From: Chloroflexota bacterium
GTDB taxonomy: Bacteria; Chloroflexota; Limnocylindria; P2-11E
Direction of reading: 5' to 3'
Assembly: GCA_005889445.1 (NCBI GenBank)
Contig: VBGS01000167.1
Location: 1-21,347 of the forward strand
DNA length: 21,347 nt
A program made the position numbers and the translations under genes. Of the stretch, positions 13,063 to 19,650 are shown one piece after another (position 1 is the first letter of the stretch; each line of letters begins with the position of its first letter). The notes under the pieces are model-generated. The model searched no databases. It had not been told where the DNA came from and was given only the letters and a program-made list of their open reading frames with translations.

Positions 13063-13860
13063 CTACAGCTCGTCGGTGACGACGAGCGTGGTGATGGCGC
13101 GGTGCCCCGCCGGATCGGTGACCGCGAGCTCGTAGACGCCGGGCTGCAGCTTTGGGACGAAGATGCCCGCCTCGATGCGCCCCGCATCGTCGGCGGTCGC
13201 GTTGTCCACGCGCGATCCGGCGATGCTCAGGGTGAGCTCCGAGCGTGGCGCGAAGCCCATCCCCGTCACCAGGACCGGCGCGAGGACCGGGCTGCCCACG
13301 TACGTTGCCGGGTGCTCAGCGGTGATCCACGCGCCCTGCCCGAACGTCAGCGTCACCTGCGCACGAGGGCTCTTGCCCCAGACGTACTGATTCGTGCTCA
13401 CCGCGGGACAGCGGTCTCCCGCGATGACGACGTCCCAGGCGAGGTTGCGGCCGGTGTTGAGCGTGATGTCCGCTTCGCGCACCGGGCCGGACGCCGCCGG
13501 AACGAGCACCGACTTCCCGAGGTAGCTCGCCGTGAGATCGGGATTGAAGCCCGATGCGCCCGTGAAGTGGATCGAGAGACGGTGCGTCCCCGTGTCGAGC
13601 TCGGGCGGCGGTGTCGCGGTCGTACGGCTGAGCGAGAACGCGGGAACGCCGAACCGGTTTGACTCCGCACTCGGGCCGAACGTGAACGTGATCTGGCGCG
13701 GGCCGATGTCCACGTAGCGAAGCTGCGTCTCCGATCCGGTCTCGCCGCCGCCGGCTGCGACGCACGAGGGGTCGCCGCGCCGTGTCGCGAGCGCGACCGT
13801 CGCGCCCGCGAACGCGATGACCAACACGGCGATGAGCGTGGAGGCGATGCGGACACTCAC
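13063..13860 (-). CDS. Exported two-part protein of unknown function with C-terminal Ig-like domain
   Basis: The 265-residue protein begins with an uncleaved or signal-type helix (residues 5-26, ASTLIAVLVIAFAGATVALA), so it is secreted or membrane-anchored. The central part (about 45-180) is beta-rich, alternating hydrophobic strands (RQITFTFG, HRLSIHFTGA, WDVVIAGDRC), somewhat like AMIN-like domains; this is a weak comparison. The C-terminal part (about 185-265; APVLVTGMGFAPRSELTLSIAG, PGVYELAVTDPAGHRAITTLVV) looks like a TIG/Ig-like beta-sandwich. Cys33 and Cys151 could form a disulfide outside the cell. The start is GTG at 13860 without a near Shine-Dalgarno; CACAAT lies 8 nt upstream. It diverges from the CCA enzyme across 40 bp. 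No function is proposed. Confidence 0.72.
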   Translation of the reverse strand: MSVRIASTLIAVLVIAFAGATVALATRRGDPSCVAAGGGETGSETQLRYVDIGPRQITFTFGPSAESNRFGVPAFSLSRTTATPPPELDTGTHRLSIHFTGASGFNPDLTASYLGKSVLVPAASGPVREADITLNTGRNLAWDVVIAGDRCPAVSTNQYVWGKSPRAQVTLTFGQGAWITAEHPATYVGSPVLAPVLVTGMGFAPRSELTLSIAGSRVDNATADDAGRIEAGIFVPKLQPGVYELAVTDPAGHRAITTLVVTDEL

Positions 13861-13888
13861 GGGCCGTCATTGTGCCGGTATTCCTCTC

Positions 13889-13894
13889 TAGACT
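13889..13894 (+). promoter_or_regulatory. Putative -10 element placing cca as a leaderless gene
   Basis: TAGACT (TANNNT type, 4 of 6 against TATAAT) ends exactly 6 nt before the ATG at 13901, so transcription would begin at or next to the start codon. There is no Shine-Dalgarno before this ATG and the whole divergent gap is only 40 bp, which fits a leaderless mRNA. No clear -35 is visible. Confidence 0.4.
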
Positions 13895-13900
13895 CGCTCG

Positions 13901-15256
13901 ATGACCCGCACCGTTCCCCACATCAAGGTGCCCGCGGACGTCGAGCGTGTCGTCGCCAGGCTCGTCGCCGCGGGGTATGAGGCGTACGTCGTCGGAGGGT
14001 GCGTTCGTGACGCGCTCCGCGGCGTCGATCCGCACGACTGGGACATCACCACGAACGCGACACCGGAAGAGATCCAGAAGGTGTTCCGTCGCTCGCTGTA
14101 CCTGAACCACTTCGGCACGGTGGTCGTGCGCTCGGGCGAGCACGACGTGGAGGTGACCACGTACCGGATCGAGGCGGATTACGCCGACCATCGTCATCCG
14201 ACGAGCGTGGCCTTCACCGATTCGCTGCACGAGGACCTTTCGCGCCGCGACTTCACGATGAACGCGATGGCCTGGCGCCCGGCCGCCGACGGCCGCGCGG
14301 GCGAGCTTGTCGACCCGTTCGGCGGCCAGCGCGACCTCGAGGCGCGGGTGATCCGCGCGGTGGGCGAGCCGCGCGAGCGTTTTCGCGAGGACGCGCTCCG
14401 GATGCTGCGTGCGGTTCGCTTCGCCACCGTGCTGGACTTCCGCATCGACTCGGGCACCGCGGACGCGATCCGCGAGTCGGCGCCGCTGGCGAAGACCCTG
14501 TCTGGGGAGCGCGTCCAGCAGGAGATGGTCAAGATCCTGGGCGCGCCCATGCCGTCGATCGCGTTCCGCATGCTCGACGACCTGGGCCTTCTCGAGGCGC
14601 TCATTCCCGAGCTCGCGATCGCGAAGACCGTTCCCCAGGACAAGGCGGTCGCGGAGGACGTGTTCGAGCACTCGATCGTGACGTGCGACGCGACGCCGGC
14701 GAACGACCTTGTCCTGCGGCTCGCCGGTCTGCTCCACGACATCGGCAAGCCCGCCACCTTCGCCGACGGTCACTTCCACCAACACGAGTTCGTCGGCGAG
14801 GCCATGGCGCGGGAGATCCTGCGGCGGTGGCGGTTCGACAAGGAGACGATCGTCCAAGTCACCCACCTCATACGCAATCACATGTTCTGGTACCAGACCG
14901 AGTGGACCGGGTCGGCCGTCCGTCGGTTCGTGCGCAAGGTCGGCCTCGAAAACATTCCCGCGCTCTTCGCTCTCCGCCGCGCCGACAACATCGGGAGCGG
15001 GGCCCGCTCGCCGCGCATGTACGCGCTCGAGTCGCTGTGGGAGCGCGTGCAGGAGGAGATCCGGTCGGCGTCGGCCTTCTCGCTCCGCGACCTCGCGGTC
15101 AACGGCAACGACGTCATGACCGCGCTCGGCATCCCGCCAGGCCCTCTGGTCGGCCGCGTGCTGAACGAGCTCTTCGAGCGCGTGACGGACGACCCCGCGC
15201 TCAACAAGAGAGAAGCGCTCCTCGAGCTGGCGCGGGAGATCAGCCGCCGCGACTAG
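13901..15256 (+). CDS. cca: CCA tRNA nucleotidyltransferase with HD domain
   Basis: The 451-residue class II nucleotidyltransferase adds CCA to tRNA 3' ends. The catalytic head has VVGGCVRDALRG (30-41), the metal-binding DWD with Asp46 and Asp48, RRDFTMNAMA (115-124), the DPFGGQRDL flap (138-146) and the nucleotide-selecting EDALRMLRAVRFA (163-175). A C-terminal HD domain follows, with His279-Asp280 (LLHDIGKP), the histidines around 291-295 and IRNHMFW, as in HD-containing bacterial CCA/poly(A) polymerases with added phosphohydrolase activity. ATG 13901 is the only sensible start and the mRNA may be leaderless. The need for this enzyme is illustrated here by the tRNA-Thr gene, which lacks an encoded CCA. 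Confidence 0.95.
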   Translation: MTRTVPHIKVPADVERVVARLVAAGYEAYVVGGCVRDALRGVDPHDWDITTNATPEEIQKVFRRSLYLNHFGTVVVRSGEHDVEVTTYRIEADYADHRHPTSVAFTDSLHEDLSRRDFTMNAMAWRPAADGRAGELVDPFGGQRDLEARVIRAVGEPRERFREDALRMLRAVRFATVLDFRIDSGTADAIRESAPLAKTLSGERVQQEMVKILGAPMPSIAFRMLDDLGLLEALIPELAIAKTVPQDKAVAEDVFEHSIVTCDATPANDLVLRLAGLLHDIGKPATFADGHFHQHEFVGEAMAREILRRWRFDKETIVQVTHLIRNHMFWYQTEWTGSAVRRFVRKVGLENIPALFALRRADNIGSGARSPRMYALESLWERVQEEIRSASAFSLRDLAVNGNDVMTALGIPPGPLVGRVLNELFERVTDDPALNKREALLELAREISRRD

Positions 15257-15289
15257 GACGCGCCTGCCGCGGCGGCGCTCCTCCCGCCG

Positions 15290-15637
15290 CTAGCTGGAGA
15301 CGTACTTGGACTGGCCGCCAACGGACGACATCGGGCGGGTGTTCCCGTTCGTCCCCATCGCGGTCGGCTCGTTCGACCGCATCTTTTCGACGTTCTCGCC
15401 GAGCTTGCGACGCGCTTCCTCGCCCGACATGGGGGTGAAGAGCAGCGAGAGCGCCGCACCGACGAGGGCCCCCAGGATGATCCCGAGAGCGAAGGTCCCA
15501 AGGAGCGTCCCGTCGGAGTGACCACCCACGACGGTGCGTACCTGGGTGCGGCCCTCGCCGAGCAGGTCGGACGCGCGCTTGCCCGCCTGAACCTTGAGGT
15601 CGTCGACGACGTCTTGAAGATGCTTCACGCTCACCAT
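15290..15637 (-). CDS. YtxH-like membrane protein
   Basis: The 115-residue protein has an amphipathic N-terminal helix (residues 1-38), one transmembrane segment (about 44-67; GTLLGTFALGIILGALVGAALSLLF) and then TPMSGEEARRKLGENVEKM. The glycine-rich helix followed by F-x-P-x-S-G-x-E-x-R is the YtxH/gas-vesicle-GvpP-like signature; these proteins are linked to envelope or general stress but have no defined activity. An upstream in-frame start is possible, but ATG 15637 has AAGGAGG at 5-nt spacing and is clearly right. The C-terminal 25 residues are polar and Gly/Ser-rich. It follows prfB by 34 bp on the same strand, so it is probably in that operon. Confidence 0.85.
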   Translation of the reverse strand: MVSVKHLQDVVDDLKVQAGKRASDLLGEGRTQVRTVVGGHSDGTLLGTFALGIILGALVGAALSLLFTPMSGEEARRKLGENVEKMRSNEPTAMGTNGNTRPMSSVGGQSKYVSS

Positions 15638-15671
15638 GACATCCTCCTTCGTCCGCGGCGGACAGCGACGC

Positions 15672-16809
15672 CTACCGCGCCCGCTCCTCGGTTGCAGTCG
15701 GGATGCCAGGTTCCCCGCTTGCCTGTCCGGGGCGCGACAGCGCTGCCTCGATGAACGGATCGATGTCGCCGTCGAGGACACGCGTGGGATCGCCGATCTC
15801 GAGGCCGGTGCGGTGGTCCTTCACGAGGGTGTACGGGTGCAGCACGTACGAGCGGATCTGACTGCCCCAGTCGGCGGAGCGGAGCTCGCCGCGCTCCCGC
15901 GCCTGCGCCTCCTCCTGCTCGCGGACCTTTCGCTCGAGCAGCCGCGCGCGGAGGATCTTCATGGCCGTCTCGCGGTTCTGGAGCTGCGAGCGTTCGTTCT
16001 GGCATGCGACGACGATCCCGGTCGGCAGGTGCGTGATGCGGACCGCGGTCTCGGTCTTGTTCACGTTCTGTCCGCCGGCGCCGGTCGAACGGTAGGTGTC
16101 GATGCGCAGATCCTCGGGACGGATATCGACCTCGGTCTCGCTCTCGACCTGCGGGGTGGGATCGACCAGCGCGAACGACGTCTGCCGGCGCTTTTGGAAA
16201 TCGAACGGCGAGATACGCACGAGCCGGTGCGTGCCACGCTCGGTCTTCAGATATCCGTAGGCGTACGGACCGTCCACCGAGAGCGTCGCGCTCCGGAAAC
16301 CGGCCTCGTCGCCCGCTGTCGACTCGAGGAGCTCGGCCTTGAAGCCACGCCGCTCGGCCCAGCGCAGGTACATACGGACCAGCATTTCGGCCCAGTCCGC
16401 GGCGTCGGTCCCGCCGACCCCCGCGCTGATCGCGACCACGGCGTTCCGCTCGTCGTACGGGCCGGAGAGCTGCGCCTCGAGGCTCGCTACCTGGACCTCG
16501 TCGGCCAGACCGCGCAGCTCTTTCGAGATCTCGGCTTCGAGCGACGAGTCCTGGTCAGCGACGGCGGCGAGCTCGCCGAGCTCTTTCACGCGAGCTCGAA
16601 ATCGCTCCCATCGATCGAGGCGGGTGCGCGCATTCCCCAGACGTTTGAGGAGCTGTTGCGCGCGCTGACGGTCCTGCCAGAGGTCGGGCTTGCCGGACTC
16701 GGTCTCTAGCTCCGCGACCTCACGTGCGAGAGCTGGGAGGTCAAAGGAACACCGCCATGCGTTCGATCCGGTCGCGTAGCGCCGCGAGCGCCGCCTGGTC
16801 GATGCTCAC
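15672..16809 (-). CDS. prfB: Peptide chain release factor 2 (programmed +1 frameshift)
   Basis: RF2 recognises UGA and UAA stops and releases the nascent chain. The gene must be read as two parts: frame 0 from GTG 16809 gives 22 codons (MSIDQAALAALRDRIERMAVFL) up to CTT then TGA at 16743-16741. Skipping one T (16743) and continuing at GAC 16742 gives DLPALAREVAELETES and the rest, 378 residues in all (E. coli RF2 has 365). The anticodon tripeptide SPF is at 200-202 and the catalytic GGQ at 245-247. Without the shift the open frame starts at 16589 and lacks the N-terminal domain. It begins 7 bp after the Cys-rich gene stop, without a clear Shine-Dalgarno. The in-frame UGA is the classic autoregulation by RF2 level. 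Confidence 0.95.
16739..16746 (-). other. prfB +1 programmed frameshift site (CTT TGA C)
   Basis: Minus-strand CTT (16746-16744), TGA (16743-16741), C is the conserved slippery heptamer of RF2 genes: the tRNA on CUU slips to UUU when RF2 is scarce. The usual upstream stimulator is a Shine-Dalgarno-like AGGGGG 3 nt before CUU. Here the corresponding stretch reads GGCGGTG, a poorer match to anti-Shine-Dalgarno, so stimulation may be weaker. The continuing frame is plainly RF2, so the shift is functional and not a mutation. Confidence 0.92.
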
Positions 16810-16816
16810 GAATTCG

Positions 16817-17014
16817 CTAGCGCTTGCGCGGTCGTTCGAAGGTCGTCGTGACGGGCTGCACCACGGGCGCGAGCTTGCCGGCGGCGAACGACACGAACGT
16901 CACACACGGGCAATAGGTGTTGCGCGGGCAACGCGGGCAATCGCCGTCGCAGTCGAGAGTGGCGCCGTAGGAACATTTGAGGCAGTTGTCTTCGCAGACG
17001 ATCCATTCCTTCAT
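16817..17014 (-). CDS. Small cysteine-rich protein, probable metal-binding, upstream of prfB
   Basis: The 65-residue protein has eight cysteines within its first 37 residues. They form two identical C-x3-C-x2-C clusters (Cys7/11/14 and Cys22/26/29) and then Cys35-x-Cys37. The tail (38-65) is hydrophobic and then basic (TTTFERPRKR). The pattern suggests two Zn or Fe-S sites. The C-x3-C-x2-C spacing is also that of radical SAM clusters, but there is no room for that fold, so no such role is claimed. ATG 17014 has GAGAGGA about 9 nt upstream. It ends 7 bp before the prfB GTG, so the two are co-transcribed and possibly coupled. I do not recognise the family. Confidence 0.72.
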   Translation of the reverse strand: MKEWIVCEDNCLKCSYGATLDCDGDCPRCPRNTYCPCVTFVSFAAGKLAPVVQPVTTTFERPRKR

Positions 17015-17227
17015 TCGGCTGGTTCCTCTCTAGAGCCGGGCTGGCCGGCGTCGGCGCGAAGCAGGCCCGCCCTCTGCGTCTCCCCACTGGCTTCTCGTGC
17101 GCGGTTTCCGTACGGAGCATATCGGCGTGAGCCGCGCTTGAGAAGGGGTTTTTCCCCAAATTTTCCGTCTCTTTCGGTCTATTTCGGGGATGGCCGGCCG
17201 GCCCGCAGAGGCCCGTAGCCTGCGAGG
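17015..17227. other. 213-bp gap between the SDR gene and the Cys-rich gene
   Basis: No further gene is supported here. It contains a low-GC patch with a tandem decamer (GTCTCTTTCG at 17167-17176, GTCTATTTCG at 17177-17186), a weak hairpin GGGG-TTTTT-CCCC (17145-17157), and a self-complementary GGCCGGCCGGCC (17192-17203). On the minus strand, TTCTCA and TATGCT with 17-nt spacing are a possible but weak promoter for the Cys-rich/prfB/YtxH unit. Confidence 0.4.
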
Positions 17228-17233
17228 CTACGG
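17213..17233 (-). terminator. Hairpin at the SDR gene stop, terminator without U-tract
   Basis: There is a perfect 8-bp stem CCGTAGCC/GGCTACGG with a 5-nt loop (17213-17220 with 17226-17233). It spans the stop codon of the SDR gene. No T-run follows on either strand, so it may be a transcript-end stabiliser or a non-canonical terminator rather than a textbook one. Confidence 0.4.
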
Positions 17234-18109
17234 CCTGCGCAGGTAGCCGAGCGCTCCCTGAAATTGCCTCGGACGGACCCCAAAGACGGGTTCCATCGCG
17301 TTGCTCCGGGGCGTGTTGTCGACCTTCAGCAGATCGAGCTGATCGACCGTCACGGGCGGGTCTTTCATGAAGAGGCCCATGACGACAGCCGGCGGCTTCA
17401 TCAGAAGGACCGGGACGTGCAGCGTCGGCCGCCGCGTGCCGGCCCCACGCATCGTCTCGGCGAGCATTTCGTCGTACGTCACCGGCGAAGGCCCGCCGAC
17501 CTCATGCGGACCCGAAATCTCCGGCCGCTCGAGCGCGGCGACGATCGCCTGGGCGATGTCATCGACGTGCACGGGCTGGAAGCGTGCCTTGCCATCTCCC
17601 GGAACCGGCACCACCGGAAACATCAGGCTGAAGCGAAGCCGGGGGAAGAAGTCGTCGCCTTGGCCGAAGAGCAGAGATGGGCGAAGGACCACGTGCGAGA
17701 TGCCCGAGCCGGTGACGATCGCCTGCCCTTCGCCCTTGCTCCGAAGGTACGGATAGGGCGAGTCGGGATCGGCGCCGAGCGCCGACATGTGCACGAGGCG
17801 GCCGACGCCGGCGCGGCGGGCCTCCTCGATGACGTGCGCGACTCCGGCCACGTTGACCTCGGCGAAGCGCTGGCTGCGCTCCGTGGGAATGGCGACCGTA
17901 TGCACCACCGCGTCGACGCCGTCGAGCTGGCCGCGGAGCGTCTCCGCCTTGCGCACGTCGGCGCGCCGCACGTCGAACGACCCGGACGGAAGCTCGCGTT
18001 CCGCGCCGGGGCGCTCGCTGATGAGGGCGCGGACGTCGTGCCTGCCCGCGAGCCGGGCGACCACGTGCCGGCCGACGAACCCATTCGCTCCGGTGATCGC
18101 GATCCGCAT
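17228..18109 (-). CDS. NDUFA9-like atypical SDR (NAD(P)-binding oxidoreductase/epimerase family)
   Basis: The 293-residue Rossmann-fold protein starts MRIAITGANGFVGRHV, with the nucleotide-binding TGxxGxxG at residues 6-13. HMSALGADPDSPYPYLRSKGEGQ holds the Tyr121-x3-Lys125 pair, and LRPSLLFGQGDDFFPRL and FQPVHVDDIAQAIVAAL follow. This order is typical of the complex I NDUFA9-like atypical SDR group, which also includes many uncharacterised bacterial sugar- or quinone-linked reductases. A catalytic role is uncertain because some members only bind nucleotide. ATG 18109 has CGGAGGG about 4 nt upstream. A perfect inverted repeat TACTAC-N6-GTAGTA lies 20 bp upstream of the start and could be an operator. 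The stop lies in a hairpin. Confidence 0.88.
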   Translation of the reverse strand: MRIAITGANGFVGRHVVARLAGRHDVRALISERPGAERELPSGSFDVRRADVRKAETLRGQLDGVDAVVHTVAIPTERSQRFAEVNVAGVAHVIEEARRAGVGRLVHMSALGADPDSPYPYLRSKGEGQAIVTGSGISHVVLRPSLLFGQGDDFFPRLRFSLMFPVVPVPGDGKARFQPVHVDDIAQAIVAALERPEISGPHEVGGPSPVTYDEMLAETMRGAGTRRPTLHVPVLLMKPPAVVMGLFMKDPPVTVDQLDLLKVDNTPRSNAMEPVFGVRPRQFQGALGYLRRP

Positions 18110-18128
18110 CGGTCCCTCCGGCGCTAAA

Positions 18129-18146
18129 TACTACGCGCTTGTAGTA
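18129..18146. promoter_or_regulatory. Inverted repeat TACTAC-N6-GTAGTA, candidate operator
   Basis: Perfect 6-bp arms (18129-18134 and 18141-18146) flank GCGCTT, in an AT-richer island (GTAGTATTTAG on the minus strand, which also resembles a -10 region). It overlaps the stop codon of the broken lgt copy and sits 20-37 bp upstream of the SDR gene start, where a repressor would block transcription. The half-sites resemble BlaI/CopY-type TACTACA operators but with a longer spacer, so the regulator family is not assigned. Confidence 0.4.
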
Positions 18147-18824
18147 GCACGCTTCGCGCGCGGGTCAAGCCGCGCCCGGTTCGCCAACATCGGAAGCGCG
18201 ACCGCGCCAGCGACCGCGTAAATGAGTCCGAGGAGCTGGCCCTCCTGCATGCCGAACAGGAAGATCGGGTCCTGGCGAAGGAACGACGTGAAGAACCGCA
18301 TGCCCCCGAAGAGCAGGAGGTACGTGAAGTAGACCCGTCCCTCGGGAGAGCGCCCGCGGACCCGGCGCCAGAGGACCAGCAGGATCACGAAGATGGCGAG
18401 CATCGCCAGACCGTCGTACACGGCCACCGGATGCACGCTCGCCCAGCGCGATCCCGATGACCGCGATGTCGAACATGAATCCGATCGGCAGGCGCAGGCG
18501 GCGGGCCATCCACAGGCCCGCGATGCTCGAGCCGATCGGGGCGCCGGTCGTCCCGATGCCACCGTTCCAGAACGCCAGGACGTCCAGCGGATGCGGCGCG
18601 TACACCGGCCAGTTGTCGGCGACATGGGCGGCGCGGGCGCCGATGAGTCCGCCGATGACGACCGCGAACGCGAATGGATAGACGCGGTCGTCGCTCGCCA
18701 GGTAGCGAGCCGCGCGAAACGAGACGACGCTCCCGAAGATCATCCCGACGAGCGCGAATATCGAATGCCACGCGACGCTCGCCGACCCGACGTGAAGATT
18801 CGGGTCGAACGGGAGGTCGATCAC
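18131..18824 (-). pseudogene. Second lgt copy, frame-broken and missing the signature segment
   Basis: From GTG 18824 the first frame reads MIDLPFDPNLHVGSASVAWH and three to four Lgt-like helices up to DIAVIGIALGE (around 18440). It then becomes out-of-frame nonsense. The family sequence resumes in another frame as SVHPVAVYDGLAMLAIFVILL, FTYLLLFGGMRFF and RQDPIFLFGMQEGQLLGL, to TAG at 18131. Compared with the intact copy just upstream, about 36-40 residues are missing at the junction, including the Lgt signature around GRLGDIINGE. A deletion not divisible by three (or an assembly error) explains it. The encoded phospholipid:prolipoprotein diacylglyceryl transferase would be inactive. It starts 10 bp after the intact copy's stop. 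Confidence 0.78.
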
Positions 18825-18834
18825 CGGGTCCGGG

Positions 18835-19638
18835 TCATGCTGGCGACGGGCGCGTCGCCCGCGCGCGGATGCGCGAGCCGAGGCGGACGATCATCGGAAC
18901 AGCCGCCGCGAACGCGAGCACCGCGATGGTCTGATCCTGCCGCAGCCCGAAGGCGTACGTCGGATCGCCGACGCGCAGGAAACCGAGAAGGAACCGGCCG
19001 ACCGCGTAGTACGCGAGCCAGAGCCAGAAGATGAGGCCCTCCGGCCAGCGGCCGGCCGTGACCCGACGCAGCCACAGGACGAGCGCGGCACCCAAAAGAT
19101 CCCAGACCATGTCGTAGGCGACCACGAGATGGACCGGCCCGGGTTGACCGAGCGTGTCGGGATGGGTGAATCCCACGCAGAGCCCGAAGGGCGCGGTGCA
19201 CGGTGTCGCGTGGTGCTCGCCGTTGATGATGTCTCCGAGCCGTCCGATCGCGAAGCCGAGGCTGATCCCGGCCGCGGCCGCGTCGGCGCCGAACCCGATC
19301 GGCACGCCACGCCTGACCGCTACGACGAAGCCGCCGATGACGCCGCCGATGGCCGCGCCCCAGATCGCGATCCCACCGGTCCAGATGAAGAGGATCTGCT
19401 CCGGGTGCGAGAGGTAGTACGTGAGCTGGTCGATCACATGGACGAGCCGCGCGCCGACGATCCCCGCGATCACCCCCCAGGTCGCGACGGCGTAGCCGTC
19501 GTCCTCGTTCACGCGGCCGCGCAGAAGACGTAGCGAGAGCGCGACCCCGAAGAAGATCCCGACCGCGGTGAAGATCCCGTGCCACGCGAGGGTGATCGGT
19601 CCGATGTGGACGTTCGGGTCGAAGGGGAGCTCGATCAG
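18835..19638 (-). CDS. lgt: Prolipoprotein diacylglyceryl transferase
   Basis: This 267-residue multipass membrane enzyme transfers diacylglycerol to the lipobox cysteine of lipoproteins, such as those encoded at 6851-8029 and 8174-9406. It shows LPFDPNVHIGPITLAWHGIF at the N-terminus, IWTGGIAIWGAAIGG, the signature GRLGDIINGEH (132-142; the family consensus has Asn where Asp136 stands) and VAYDMVWDLL. The first canonical start, GTG 19512, would remove the first helix. The frame is open to CTG 19638, and CTG-ATC-GAG-CTC-CCG aligns codon for codon with GTG-ATC-GAC-CTC-CCG at the start of the downstream paralogue, so CTG initiation is the best reading. It follows secA by 12 bp, forming an operon. 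Confidence 0.9.
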   Translation of the reverse strand: MIELPFDPNVHIGPITLAWHGIFTAVGIFFGVALSLRLLRGRVNEDDGYAVATWGVIAGIVGARLVHVIDQLTYYLSHPEQILFIWTGGIAIWGAAIGGVIGGFVVAVRRGVPIGFGADAAAAGISLGFAIGRLGDIINGEHHATPCTAPFGLCVGFTHPDTLGQPGPVHLVVAYDMVWDLLGAALVLWLRRVTAGRWPEGLIFWLWLAYYAVGRFLLGFLRVGDPTYAFGLRQDQTIAVLAFAAAVPMIVRLGSRIRARATRPSPA

Positions 19639-19650
19639 GCCGCGACTCTC

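Noticed and set aside
13316..14881. 521-codon minus-strand frame opposite cca
   Set aside because: Antisense shadow of the CCA-adding enzyme, which has all family motifs on the plus strand.
15257..15289. GCGGCGG...CCGCCGC hairpin between cca and the YtxH-like gene as terminator
   Set aside because: No U-tract on either strand, and such stems are expected by chance at this GC content.
15638..15781. Upstream in-frame extension of the YtxH-like gene
   Set aside because: The extension is Arg/Ser-rich and overlaps prfB; ATG 15637 has a near-perfect Shine-Dalgarno.
16806..17159. 117-codon minus-strand frame around the Cys-rich gene
   Set aside because: Another frame of the same strand with Arg/Ala-rich translation; the 65-residue frame has regular cysteine clusters, ATG and Shine-Dalgarno.
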